A stretch of 64,000 nucleotides of DNA from JACRAR01 sp041674385 (GTDB taxonomy: Bacteria > Pseudomonadota > Gammaproteobacteria > Burkholderiales > Rhodocyclaceae). Under the pieces are notes generated by a model, which saw only the letters and a program-made list of their open reading frames with translations, had not been told where the DNA came from and ran no database searches. Location of the stretch: contig JBAYVU010000003.1 of NCBI GenBank assembly GCA_041674385.1, forward strand, positions 81,626 to 145,625, written 5' to 3'. Of this stretch, positions 1 through 6,618 are shown one piece after another; position 1 is the first letter of the stretch; every line of letters starts with the position of its first letter. A program made the position numbers and the translations under genes.

Positions 1-846
1 GCCATCAGCCGACCAGGCCACGCTGGAGAGGCTCCTGCCGACCAGCCCGGCAGACGAAGGCTGTCCGATGGGATCGAGATCCTTGCCGGAAACCAGGTTA
101 ATGACCGCCGTGTCGCCAAATCCGATCGCGAGGGTGGCGCCATCCGGCGAAAAGCGCACGCCGTATGGCTGCTTCCCGCCCGGCGCGGCCATCTTGGCCA
201 GGCGTTGCAACTGGCCGCCAGCCAACCGGTACAGACGCGTGGCGCCATCGATGCTGCTGGCCGCCAAGCGGCCATCGCGACTGAAATCGAGACCATAGAC
301 CCCGCTGCCATAGTCCGTATCCTTGCCCACCGACGCGTAGTTGTCGGTACGGAAGACTTGGATGCCGTTCTTTCCTCCCAAACCGGCGGCAAGAAGCCGT
401 CCATCGGTTGACCAGGCCAGGCTGATCACGGCATCGGGCAAACCCGCGATACGTCGAAGCAGACGACCGGTGGTACGCTGGAAGATGTATATCGTCGCAG
501 TCTTATCCAAGTCCAAACCCGTCCAGCCTGCCGCCGCAATATAGGTACCGTCCGGCGACATCGCGACACTGTAGAGTTTGCCCTCGTCGCCCGCATCGAT
601 GGGGGGGCGCAAGGTTTGCAACAGCTTGCCGCTTTGCATCTGCCACACGCGCAGGGTCTTATCCTCCGATGCGGTGGCTAACCAGCGACCCTGACCGTCG
701 CTGGCGATGCGCTGGATTGCCGCGGTATGCCGGCCAGTTTCGACGCGCAGGATCGGGCTGGACGGCGGTTCGGCCGCAACAGCCGCGGAGAGCCAGCATT
801 GTGCTGCGCAACCAAGGGCGATAACCAATCGGCATATCATTCTCAT
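1..846 (-). CDS. Exported WD40-repeat protein (3' end beyond window)
   Basis: The minus strand is open from an ATG at 846 to the window edge (282 codons, no stop). AGGGA lies about 5 bases before the ATG. The N-terminus is a signal peptide (MRMICRLVIALG..., cleavage expected after AVAA). Degenerate WD40 blades follow, with repeated phrases such as SPDGTYIAAAG, STDGRLLAAG, SRDGRLAASS and SPDGATLAIG and blade ends such as DKTLRVWQ. The protein is therefore a periplasmic beta-propeller scaffold, probably for protein-protein contacts; no enzymatic domain is visible in the part present. It is divergent from the envelope operon starting at 1147, whose fifth gene (3737-4840) also ends in a WD40-like segment. 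A run of seven C bases in the coding strand (601-607) is slippage-prone. Confidence 0.85.
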   Translation of the reverse strand, partial: MRMICRLVIALGCAAQCWLSAAVAAEPPSSPILRVETGRHTAAIQRIASDGQGRWLATASEDKTLRVWQMQSGKLLQTLRPPIDAGDEGKLYSVAMSPDGTYIAAAGWTGLDLDKTATIYIFQRTTGRLLRRIAGLPDAVISLAWSTDGRLLAAGLGGKNGIQVFRTDNYASVGKDTDYGSGVYGLDFSRDGRLAASSIDGATRLYRLAGGQLQRLAKMAAPGGKQPYGVRFSPDGATLAIGFGDTAVINLVSGKDLDPIGQPSSAGLVGRSLSSVAWSADG

Positions 847-1054
847 GTTGTCCCTTTAGCTTTGTGGCGAAACCACATACTGCGGATCACGGATGCATTA
901 TGTCGGCAGTATAATATGGAACGCAAAGCCGGCGGGGATAAGAGGAATCACAGTGCGTAGTAGTCCCTGTTGTCCGAAAGCCGCGAATCCTGTCACAACG
1001 CACAAAAAAGTGTTGTATCCATACGACAATCATCGGTTTTTTGTATCCATATTC

Positions 1055-1083
1055 TTGACAAGCCTTAAGGTTTCAATGACTAT
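1055..1083 (+). promoter_or_regulatory. Candidate promoter for the envelope genes at 1147
   Basis: A perfect -35 hexamer TTGACA (1055-1060) is followed at 17 bases by a poor -10 (GACTAT, 1078-1083). A direct repeat TTGTATCCATA (1013-1023, 1041-1051) lies just upstream and could be an activator or repressor site. The weak -10 suggests a regulated promoter. Confidence 0.4.
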
Positions 1084-1085
1084 CC

Positions 1086-1113
1086 ATCGGTAGCTTTTTA
1101 GCTACCGATTTTT
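1086..1113 (+). terminator. Terminator-like hairpin in the leader of the 1147 gene
   Basis: ATCGGTAGC (1086-1094) pairs perfectly with GCTACCGAT (1101-1109) around a TTTTTA loop, and four further T follow. It sits between the candidate promoter and the start codon at 1147, so it would act as an attenuator or mRNA-stabilising 5' structure rather than as the end of a gene. Confidence 0.5.
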
Positions 1114-1146
1114 CAACCACTCTTAACATTTTAGGGGGCAGTCTTT

Positions 1147-1659
1147 ATGAAACGTATTGGATTGGGAATTGCTGTTATCAGCGCTTTGGTGTGTGGGCAG
1201 GCCTTTGCGGCCGATGAGGCGCTCAACGAATTTGGTGGCCAAATCATGCTCGGCAGTGCAAAAGTCGACAATGGGGGTGGCAGCAACAGCTTCGGCATGG
1301 GCTCCGTCTACTACGGCCGTTTCGTGATGCCGAACGTCGAAATCGTCGGCGAACTCGGTTACATGGCTGCCGGTGAGGGCGACAGCACGACGTTGTATGG
1401 GATTGGGGCGCGTTATTTCTTCGCTCCCGTCGGTAAACAAGGCAATATCGCCCCCTATATTGGCGCCGATGTTGGCGGTTCCACGAGCAAAAATAGCCCT
1501 GACTCTACCAACTGGGATATAAGGGGCGGCATCAAGTATTTTATCTCTGATCGTGCATCGATCAACCTTGAATATCTGCATAGGGAAGACAAGGTCAAGG
1601 ATGTCGATACCAAGCTCAAGCTTGATCTGCTGCAAGTCGGCGTGTCGACCCTGTTCTGA
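1147..1659 (+). CDS. Outer-membrane beta-barrel protein
   Basis: 170 residues with a signal peptide (MKRIGLGIAV..., cleavage after AFA at about residue 21). The mature part alternates polar and hydrophobic residues and is rich in Gly and aromatics, with strands such as VYYGRFV, LYGIGARYFF, APYIGADVGG and INLEYLHRED, and it ends in Phe, as expected for an 8-stranded barrel of the OmpA/OmpW-like size class. AGGGGG at 1132-1137 precedes the ATG. No OmpA peptidoglycan-binding domain follows. It is the first of several exported proteins in a row. A hairpin at 1686-1708 separates it from the next gene, so it may also be transcribed alone. The exact family is not recognisable by eye. Confidence 0.75.
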   Translation: MKRIGLGIAVISALVCGQAFAADEALNEFGGQIMLGSAKVDNGGGSNSFGMGSVYYGRFVMPNVEIVGELGYMAAGEGDSTTLYGIGARYFFAPVGKQGNIAPYIGADVGGSTSKNSPDSTNWDIRGGIKYFISDRASINLEYLHREDKVKDVDTKLKLDLLQVGVSTLF

Positions 1660-1685
1660 TCCTGACGTTTTTCTTTGAAAGACAA

Positions 1686-1708
1686 GCAGCCACTCACCGA
1701 GTGGCTGC
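1686..1708 (+). terminator. Strong stem-loop between the OMP gene and the LPP20 gene
   Basis: GCAGCCACTC (1686-1695) and GAGTGGCTGC (1699-1708) form a perfect 10-bp stem with an ACC loop. Only a weak T stretch follows (GTCGTTTC). The next start codon is 9 bases downstream and lacks a Shine-Dalgarno sequence, so the stem may partly terminate or may mark an mRNA processing point. Confidence 0.55.
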
Positions 1709-1717
1709 GTCGTTTCT

Positions 1718-2233
1718 ATGAATCTTTTTCGGCACTTTGGTTTTTTTCTTATTGCCATCCACTCGGTCAGCGTCTTCGCCGGGGGTCTTCCCGATTGGGT
1801 ATTGAACCCACCGACCGAGGAAGGCATGTTGGCGGGAGCAGACTGTGTGCGCCAATCGGGACTTCTGATGGCCGATCGTCAACAGGCCATCGCCAACGCC
1901 CGTACCCAGATCGCCCAACAAATTGAAACCCGGGTTTCCTCTCTGGACGAAGTCGTGACGCTGAAAGTGGAGTCTGCCGGCAAGTCCGAAAGCCAGTCCT
2001 CGTTCAAAAGCGTATCCAAACAATTGGCCGAGCAGTCCCTCGCCAATACTCGCATTGCTCGCGTCGAGCAACCCCAGACTTCCGAAGGTAATTTTATCTG
2101 CGTGTTGGTCCAATACGGTAAGGAGGCGATGCGCACAACGTTCAAGAGCGCGGTTGCGGCGGTTGCCCCCAAGATGGATCCCGCCGATGAAGCCACGCTG
2201 TTCCGCTCCTTCGTCAAAGTAAAGAATCAATGA
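1718..2233 (+). CDS. LPP20-family-like exported protein
   Basis: 171 residues with a signal peptide cleaved after VFA (residue 21). The mature start GLPDWVLNPP and the following segment (QQAIANARTQIAQQIETRVSS) match the pattern of LPP20-type domains: P-x-W followed by an alpha-helix with regularly spaced Ala and Gln. Unlike classical LPP20 proteins there is no lipobox cysteine, so it is probably soluble in the periplasm. Its stop overlaps the next start in ATGA (2230-2233), indicating translational coupling with a second, larger LPP20-like protein. No Shine-Dalgarno is visible; the stem-loop at 1686-1708 is directly upstream. LPP20-like proteins include FlgP, a flagellar outer-membrane ring component, but no flagellar genes are nearby. 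Confidence 0.7.
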   Translation: MNLFRHFGFFLIAIHSVSVFAGGLPDWVLNPPTEEGMLAGADCVRQSGLLMADRQQAIANARTQIAQQIETRVSSLDEVVTLKVESAGKSESQSSFKSVSKQLAEQSLANTRIARVEQPQTSEGNFICVLVQYGKEAMRTTFKSAVAAVAPKMDPADEATLFRSFVKVKNQ

Positions 2234-3726
2234 TTTCTGACCTAAGAGCCCTTGCATTCATCGGCCTCTTAGGACTTTCCGGCCTTTCCAGCGGGGCTAC
2301 CTGCGACTTCATTCCTGCACGGCCCAAACCGGCTTGGGTCGGTTTCGAGAAGGATTTCTCCAGAATCGACGGGGATTATTTCGAGGGCGTGGGCTTTTGG
2401 GAACGTGGCAACGCCAACCCCAACGAACAAATCAAGCAATCCCGTCAGGCGGCCCTGGAATCCTTGGTGACTTCCATCCAGGTCAACGTCAAAACCAGCT
2501 TGGTACAGGAAACCTCGAAGCGCGAAACAAGCGGCGTGGCCGTGGCGGAATCGTCATTGAAAAGCGTCACCGAGGCAACCACTCAAATATCCCTGAAAAA
2601 CGTTCAAGCCGCGGATGTCTGGCTAGACCGCGATCAATGCGTGGTGTGGACCCTGTTGCGTGTACCCAAGCGCGTGGTGGAAGCGTCCCAGCGCGAGCAG
2701 TACGCCATGGCGCTGCTCGGGATATTCAAGGAACAAGTCAAGCTGGCCGATGACGCCACCCAGGCGGCGGAAAAAAGAATCGCGGCATATCGCCAAGCGA
2801 CTGTCGTACTGGGCAACATTGATTTTTCGCTGTTGACTGGCGTGCCTCCGATCAAATTTTTTCAGGAGCAGTTGACTCGCCTGAAGACTTCTTTGGGTGA
2901 GGTGGCGGATGCCAAGACCACGATGACCGACGCGCTGCGAAAAGTCGATCAGCTGCTGGGCCAGGCGAAGTCGGAGATGGATGGCGCACGCAAGAGCCGG
3001 CTGCAACACGACGCAGTGCTGATGCTGAAGGGTGTGGTCGAAAAGTATCCCACGGGTGTCGATGGTGTATTCCGGCCTTCGGAAATCCATCTGCGCCTAG
3101 GCGTCTTGGAGAAGGAAAGAAGCAACTACTGTGCTGCCAGGAATTATTTTCAGAGAACGCTGGCAGATGGAACCACCGAGGAAAAAGGCAAAGCGCAGCT
3201 TTCCACTGCCGATCTCAAGTGCGATGAAGACCAGCAGTTGACTGAGGCCTGGCGGCAAACCTTTGAAGCGAAGAAAATCGGCCTGGTCTGCGCAACTCAA
3301 CTCGGCAGTGCCTATACGCCATGGACCAAGGCCTGCGATGCTTTCGGCACGCAGATCAGAAACAACGGCGGCAGCGTGTTGAACCAGGCTCTACGCAATT
3401 CGCCGCCATCTCTGGTGGATGTGGGGACCCGCGACAATATTACACGCTACGTCGAAAGCGCGGGACAGGATGGGAACCTGCTCATTCTTGCCCAGGGGAA
3501 GATGAATCGTCGCCGCAATCCGGAAAACACCATGGGCGGTCAGGATTATCAGTTTTCCGGGCAGCTGGCGGTTTTCTTTGTGGCCAACGGAAAAACCCTG
3601 TTTAGCGACAATCTGCAGGCGACCTCGGGATGGAATCCGGTATCCGAGCAAATGACCATGGAAGTGGTCGCCCTGAATCTGGTAAAACGCTGGAAAGAAA
3701 AGTTCTCGGAATATGTGAAGCAATAA
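2230..3726 (+). CDS. Large exported protein with N-terminal LPP20-like domain
   Basis: 498 residues with an N-terminal signal (MISDLRALAFIGLLGLSG...). Residues about 32-150 repeat the LPP20-like layout of the preceding gene (PAWVGF, EGVGFWERG, IKQSRQAALESLVTSIQVNV, then a charged and beta-rich end). The middle (about 150-330) is helical and resembles TPR-like packing. The C-terminal 150 residues (KKIGLVCATQLGSAYTPW ... YQFSGQLAVFF ... VALNLVKRWKEKF) look like a separate alpha/beta domain reminiscent of LpoB/CsgG-type folds; that is inference. It overlaps the upstream gene by 4 bases and is followed after 10 bases by another exported gene, so the set is an operon. Function unknown; a role in the envelope is likely. 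Confidence 0.65.
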   Translation: MISDLRALAFIGLLGLSGLSSGATCDFIPARPKPAWVGFEKDFSRIDGDYFEGVGFWERGNANPNEQIKQSRQAALESLVTSIQVNVKTSLVQETSKRETSGVAVAESSLKSVTEATTQISLKNVQAADVWLDRDQCVVWTLLRVPKRVVEASQREQYAMALLGIFKEQVKLADDATQAAEKRIAAYRQATVVLGNIDFSLLTGVPPIKFFQEQLTRLKTSLGEVADAKTTMTDALRKVDQLLGQAKSEMDGARKSRLQHDAVLMLKGVVEKYPTGVDGVFRPSEIHLRLGVLEKERSNYCAARNYFQRTLADGTTEEKGKAQLSTADLKCDEDQQLTEAWRQTFEAKKIGLVCATQLGSAYTPWTKACDAFGTQIRNNGGSVLNQALRNSPPSLVDVGTRDNITRYVESAGQDGNLLILAQGKMNRRRNPENTMGGQDYQFSGQLAVFFVANGKTLFSDNLQATSGWNPVSEQMTMEVVALNLVKRWKEKFSEYVKQ

Positions 3727-3736
3727 GGGGAAGACG

Positions 3737-4840
3737 ATGAGACGTGTTTACCTGTCCTGGCTGTGCGTTCTTGGCAGTCTGCTTTCGACACTTCCTTGCC
3801 TCGCCGCGACAACGCCGAAAAATGTCGCCGTGATTGTCTATACCCAAGGCACCCAGACTGTCGGCGCCTTGGCCCGCATTGCGCAAACACGGGCGGAACA
3901 GGTTCTGGGGGACAACAAGGTCAATGTTCTCGATCAGGAAAAATCCAAGGAACTAAAAAACAACAACAAGAAGCTCGAGGATCCCGGGTATCTAATGACC
4001 GCCGAAGAGTTCATGAAGACGGCGCAGAAATATCAGATCGACGGTATTTACCGGGTCTATCTCAACGCTTCAGTCGTCCCGGCGTCGACAGGTTATTTTA
4101 CCGCCACTGCCAATGCCGATATCCGTTACGTCGACAGCGATGCGAAAGTCACAGCGATTACCACACCCGTCATGGGCGTGAAGGATAACCCGCCCTCGGA
4201 TGGACTGACCGAATCCGCCGCACTGGGAAACGCCGTGCAAAGAGCGGTCGATGCGGCACTTGAAAAAGCCGGCTACCAGATTTCCGATGCCACCGCGCCG
4301 CGCCTGCTTTCCCTGGACTTGATCAAAACCGACCCTGCCAACACTGCCGGCAGCAAAATATTATCCCGTGTTCCCCTGTCCGGAGAACTTGCCAAGTTGG
4401 CAGAGTTGACCAAACGATTCTTCTCCACCGAAGAATCGACCTGTTCGGCGCAGTCTCCCGACAAGGCCGCGGGTGCGGTGGGTGGACTGACAACAAGGAG
4501 ACGGCGACTGGATGTGCTTTACCTGTCCAACCTGCATGTGGTCGATCTCAAGGACGGAAAGGAGATTTACAGCTATTCAACCGGCGAATCGAGACTCAAA
4601 CTGAACGTCACCCTGCACGATTGCATGTTCATCGACAATTGGCGTTTCCTGGCCGGAGTCACTGGCACCACCTTGTATTTATGGGATACGGAGCGCAACA
4701 AGACGATAGCGGAAATACAACTGCCGGACGAAATGGAATCGGCCAAGCTGACCCATGCCCGCAACAAGGACGGCAGCTATCTTCTGATCGACGGGGACGG
4801 CAAGTCCTACGCCTTCCAGCTGAAAACCAAGGCGAAATAG
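3737..4840 (+). CDS. Exported two-domain protein (LpoB/CsgG-like N-terminus, propeller-like C-terminus)
   Basis: 367 residues with a signal peptide (cleavage near PCLA, residue 23). GGGGAAG precedes the ATG. Residues 28-175 (PKNVAVIVYTQG ... YQIDGIYRVYL ... AVQRAVDAAL) have the strand-helix order of periplasmic domains that sense or scaffold, as in LpoB or CsgG. The rest contains a Lys/Asn-rich linker and a C-terminal WD40-like section (VVDLKDGKEIYSYS, TGTTLYLWDTERNKTIAEI), echoing the divergent WD40 gene at 1-846. It is third in the run of LPP20-related genes. No known family could be named with certainty. Confidence 0.6.
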   Translation: MRRVYLSWLCVLGSLLSTLPCLAATTPKNVAVIVYTQGTQTVGALARIAQTRAEQVLGDNKVNVLDQEKSKELKNNNKKLEDPGYLMTAEEFMKTAQKYQIDGIYRVYLNASVVPASTGYFTATANADIRYVDSDAKVTAITTPVMGVKDNPPSDGLTESAALGNAVQRAVDAALEKAGYQISDATAPRLLSLDLIKTDPANTAGSKILSRVPLSGELAKLAELTKRFFSTEESTCSAQSPDKAAGAVGGLTTRRRRLDVLYLSNLHVVDLKDGKEIYSYSTGESRLKLNVTLHDCMFIDNWRFLAGVTGTTLYLWDTERNKTIAEIQLPDEMESAKLTHARNKDGSYLLIDGDGKSYAFQLKTKAK

Positions 4841-4961
4841 AAGGCGAATGGTTCGAGCTTGAAGCGCGACTATTGGTCGGGCATCTGGCGTATCATGAAA
4901 TGGCCGGCGCAAAAACCAATCTGGCCCCGGCCTGAATTCCCGCTCCCCCAAGGAGGTCATG

Positions 4962-5618
4962 ATGGCTAGACTTGAAAGAACGCTGCGTCTAATCATTCTA
5001 CTGTCTAGTGTTATTCTTCTCTCAGGCTGCGATTTCCAGGGCGAGGTACGCTCGTCTTTCGATCCACTTCCCGATAAACAAGCGACCTTCAGTTTCGTTG
5101 CGGAAGGGGATAACCCGCCGTCTCCCGAGCTTGAGGCAATGCTAACCATTCAACTCAAAAATTATGGCTGGGTGGAACAGCGTCCGTCGGGATTCGAGGT
5201 TCACTATTCTTATGATATCAACCCTCATGTTCCCATGGTGGAACTCGGTCCTTCACCAGCGCAAAGAATCTCCGAGCCAAGCGACCCCAAAATACCCTTT
5301 ATACCCCTTGCGGAGGAGCAGCGGAATTTTAGGCCCTTATTGCTGCCGCCCTACATCAAGTTTTTCAAGAAAACCTTCAGGGTCTGGTTCGTTGATCATT
5401 TCACAAAAAAAAGGGGGGGCCAAAGCCGCGTCGATCAGGTTGATGGCTGTGCCGATATCCGGGTGTCGGTCCCTTACCTGGTAGCCATGGCCTTCGATAA
5501 TTTTCCTCAAGGGCATCCTGATATCGCCAGGCTGTCCGTTTCAGACGGCGATCGGAACGTTTCCGAGTTTTTCAAGAAACATCCTGAATGGAATTTTTCG
5601 ACTTGCCCCACAAACTAG
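4962..5618 (+). CDS. Outer-membrane-type lipoprotein of unknown function
   Basis: The lipobox LSGC places the lipidated Cys at residue 23 (from this start); Asp follows it, which in enterobacteria would favour inner-membrane retention, but that rule is not reliable here. Two ATGs are adjacent (4959 and 4962). AGGAGG at 4951-4956 is 5 bases from the second and only 2 from the first, so 4962 is preferred. The mature protein has a mixed alpha/beta pattern resembling DUF4136-type lipoproteins (TFSFVAEGDNP, LKNYGWVEQ), but that is tentative. It contains an A8 tract abutting a G7 tract (5405-5419, coding KKRGG), a classic slippage hotspot. About 120 bases separate it from the preceding operon. Confidence 0.7.
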   Translation: MARLERTLRLIILLSSVILLSGCDFQGEVRSSFDPLPDKQATFSFVAEGDNPPSPELEAMLTIQLKNYGWVEQRPSGFEVHYSYDINPHVPMVELGPSPAQRISEPSDPKIPFIPLAEEQRNFRPLLLPPYIKFFKKTFRVWFVDHFTKKRGGQSRVDQVDGCADIRVSVPYLVAMAFDNFPQGHPDIARLSVSDGDRNVSEFFKKHPEWNFSTCPTN

Positions 5619-5643
5619 GAGCGGCCATCCATGAGAACACGCC

Positions 5644-6558
5644 CTAGCGACTGCCCACAGGCCGGCAACCCGACAAACGACATTCCAGCAAGGAAGCTCG
5701 CAACACTTCGATAGTCCGATGCCGCGGAAAACTGCTGCGCCAGACCAAGCCGACCCGCCGCATCGGCGTGGGCTCGACAAACGTCCGCACGCGCAGTAAA
5801 GGATCATCCTTCGGTATCGAGTCGGCACATGATGATGGCATCACAGTGATGCCGATGCCCGAAGCCACCATGTAGCGGATGGTTTCGAGCGAGCTGCCTT
5901 CGACCAGTTGCGGCATGCCCGGCGCACTCGCCTGGGCGCAGAGGTCGAGCACCTGGTCGCGAAAACAGTTGCCGGCCCCCAACAGCAACAACGGCTCGTC
6001 GAGCAGCCTGGCCGGCTCGACCGCCTTCTGTTTGACCCAGGCATGATTCCTGGGCAGCAGCACCCGGAAGGCCTCGTCGTACACCGGCTGGGCCACCAAG
6101 CCCGGTTCCGAAAAAGGCAAGGCAATGATGATGACATCCAGTTCGCCGGCCTTGAGCGATTCGATCAGACATTCGGTAAATCCTTCCTGGAACATCAGCG
6201 GCATGCGCGGCGCCTGCGCGCGCAATAGCGGTACCAGCGTTGGCAGCAGATAAGGCGCGATGGTGTAAATGACGCCGACACGCAGCGGGCCGGACAGCGG
6301 ATCCTTGCCTTGGGCAGCCACTTCAACCACGCGTGACGCTTCGGCCAGCACGCGCTCAGCCTGGGCAATGATCCGTTCGCCGACAGCCGTGACACGAACT
6401 TCGCTACCGCGCTCGAACAGCACCACGCCGAGTTCTTCTTCCAGCTTCTTGACCGCCACCGACAACGTCGGCTGGGCGACGAAGCATTTTTCCGCAGCGC
6501 GGCCAAAATGACGCTCGCGGGCAAGCGTAACGATGTAACGCAGGTCGGTGAGTGTCAT
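5644..6558 (-). CDS. oxyR: Hydrogen peroxide-sensing LysR regulator OxyR
   Basis: 304 residues: an N-terminal winged HTH (LRYIVTLARERHFGRAAEKC ... LEEELGVVLFER) and a LysR substrate domain. The redox pair is present as GNCFRDQVLDLC, giving Cys198 and Cys207 with the same 9-residue spacing as the C199/C208 pair of E. coli OxyR, where peroxide forms a disulfide. It should activate catalase, alkyl hydroperoxide reductase and iron-control genes; none of these is adjacent. It is preceded on the same strand by the SNF2 helicase gene with a 31-base repeat in between, and it converges on the lipoprotein gene with only 25 bases between them. Confidence 0.93.
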   Translation of the reverse strand: MTLTDLRYIVTLARERHFGRAAEKCFVAQPTLSVAVKKLEEELGVVLFERGSEVRVTAVGERIIAQAERVLAEASRVVEVAAQGKDPLSGPLRVGVIYTIAPYLLPTLVPLLRAQAPRMPLMFQEGFTECLIESLKAGELDVIIIALPFSEPGLVAQPVYDEAFRVLLPRNHAWVKQKAVEPARLLDEPLLLLGAGNCFRDQVLDLCAQASAPGMPQLVEGSSLETIRYMVASGIGITVMPSSCADSIPKDDPLLRVRTFVEPTPMRRVGLVWRSSFPRHRTIEVLRASLLECRLSGCRPVGSR

Positions 6559-6587
6559 GGCGTCACTGAATTATTCACGACTAGGGT

Positions 6588-6618
6588 CAAGTGCCCGGAG
6601 TTGAGTTTAGGGTGCCAA
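6588..6618 (+). repeat. 31-base dispersed repeat, copy A
   Basis: Reads CAAGTGCCCGGAG, TTGAGTTTAGGGTGCCAA. It matches the consensus of copies at 9976, 10708, 23060 and 61144 (core GTGCCCG, three variable bases, TTGRTTYTGGGGTRC). It contains the stop codon of the SNF2 helicase (TAA, 6609-6607 on the minus strand) and encodes its last residues. Confidence 0.6.

Larger units (their letters stand above)
847..1146. other. Divergent intergenic region with promoter-like and repeat signals
   Basis: This 300-base gap separates the WD40 gene from the outer-membrane protein gene and holds no convincing ORF. Visible in it: TATAAT at 910-915 (its complement gives TATACT on the minus strand, a possible -10 for the WD40 gene); an 11-base direct repeat TTGTATCCATA at 1013-1023 and 1041-1051; a perfect TTGACA at 1055-1060; and a strong hairpin at 1086-1109. 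The region is more AT-rich than its neighbours, as expected of a regulatory region. Confidence 0.5.
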
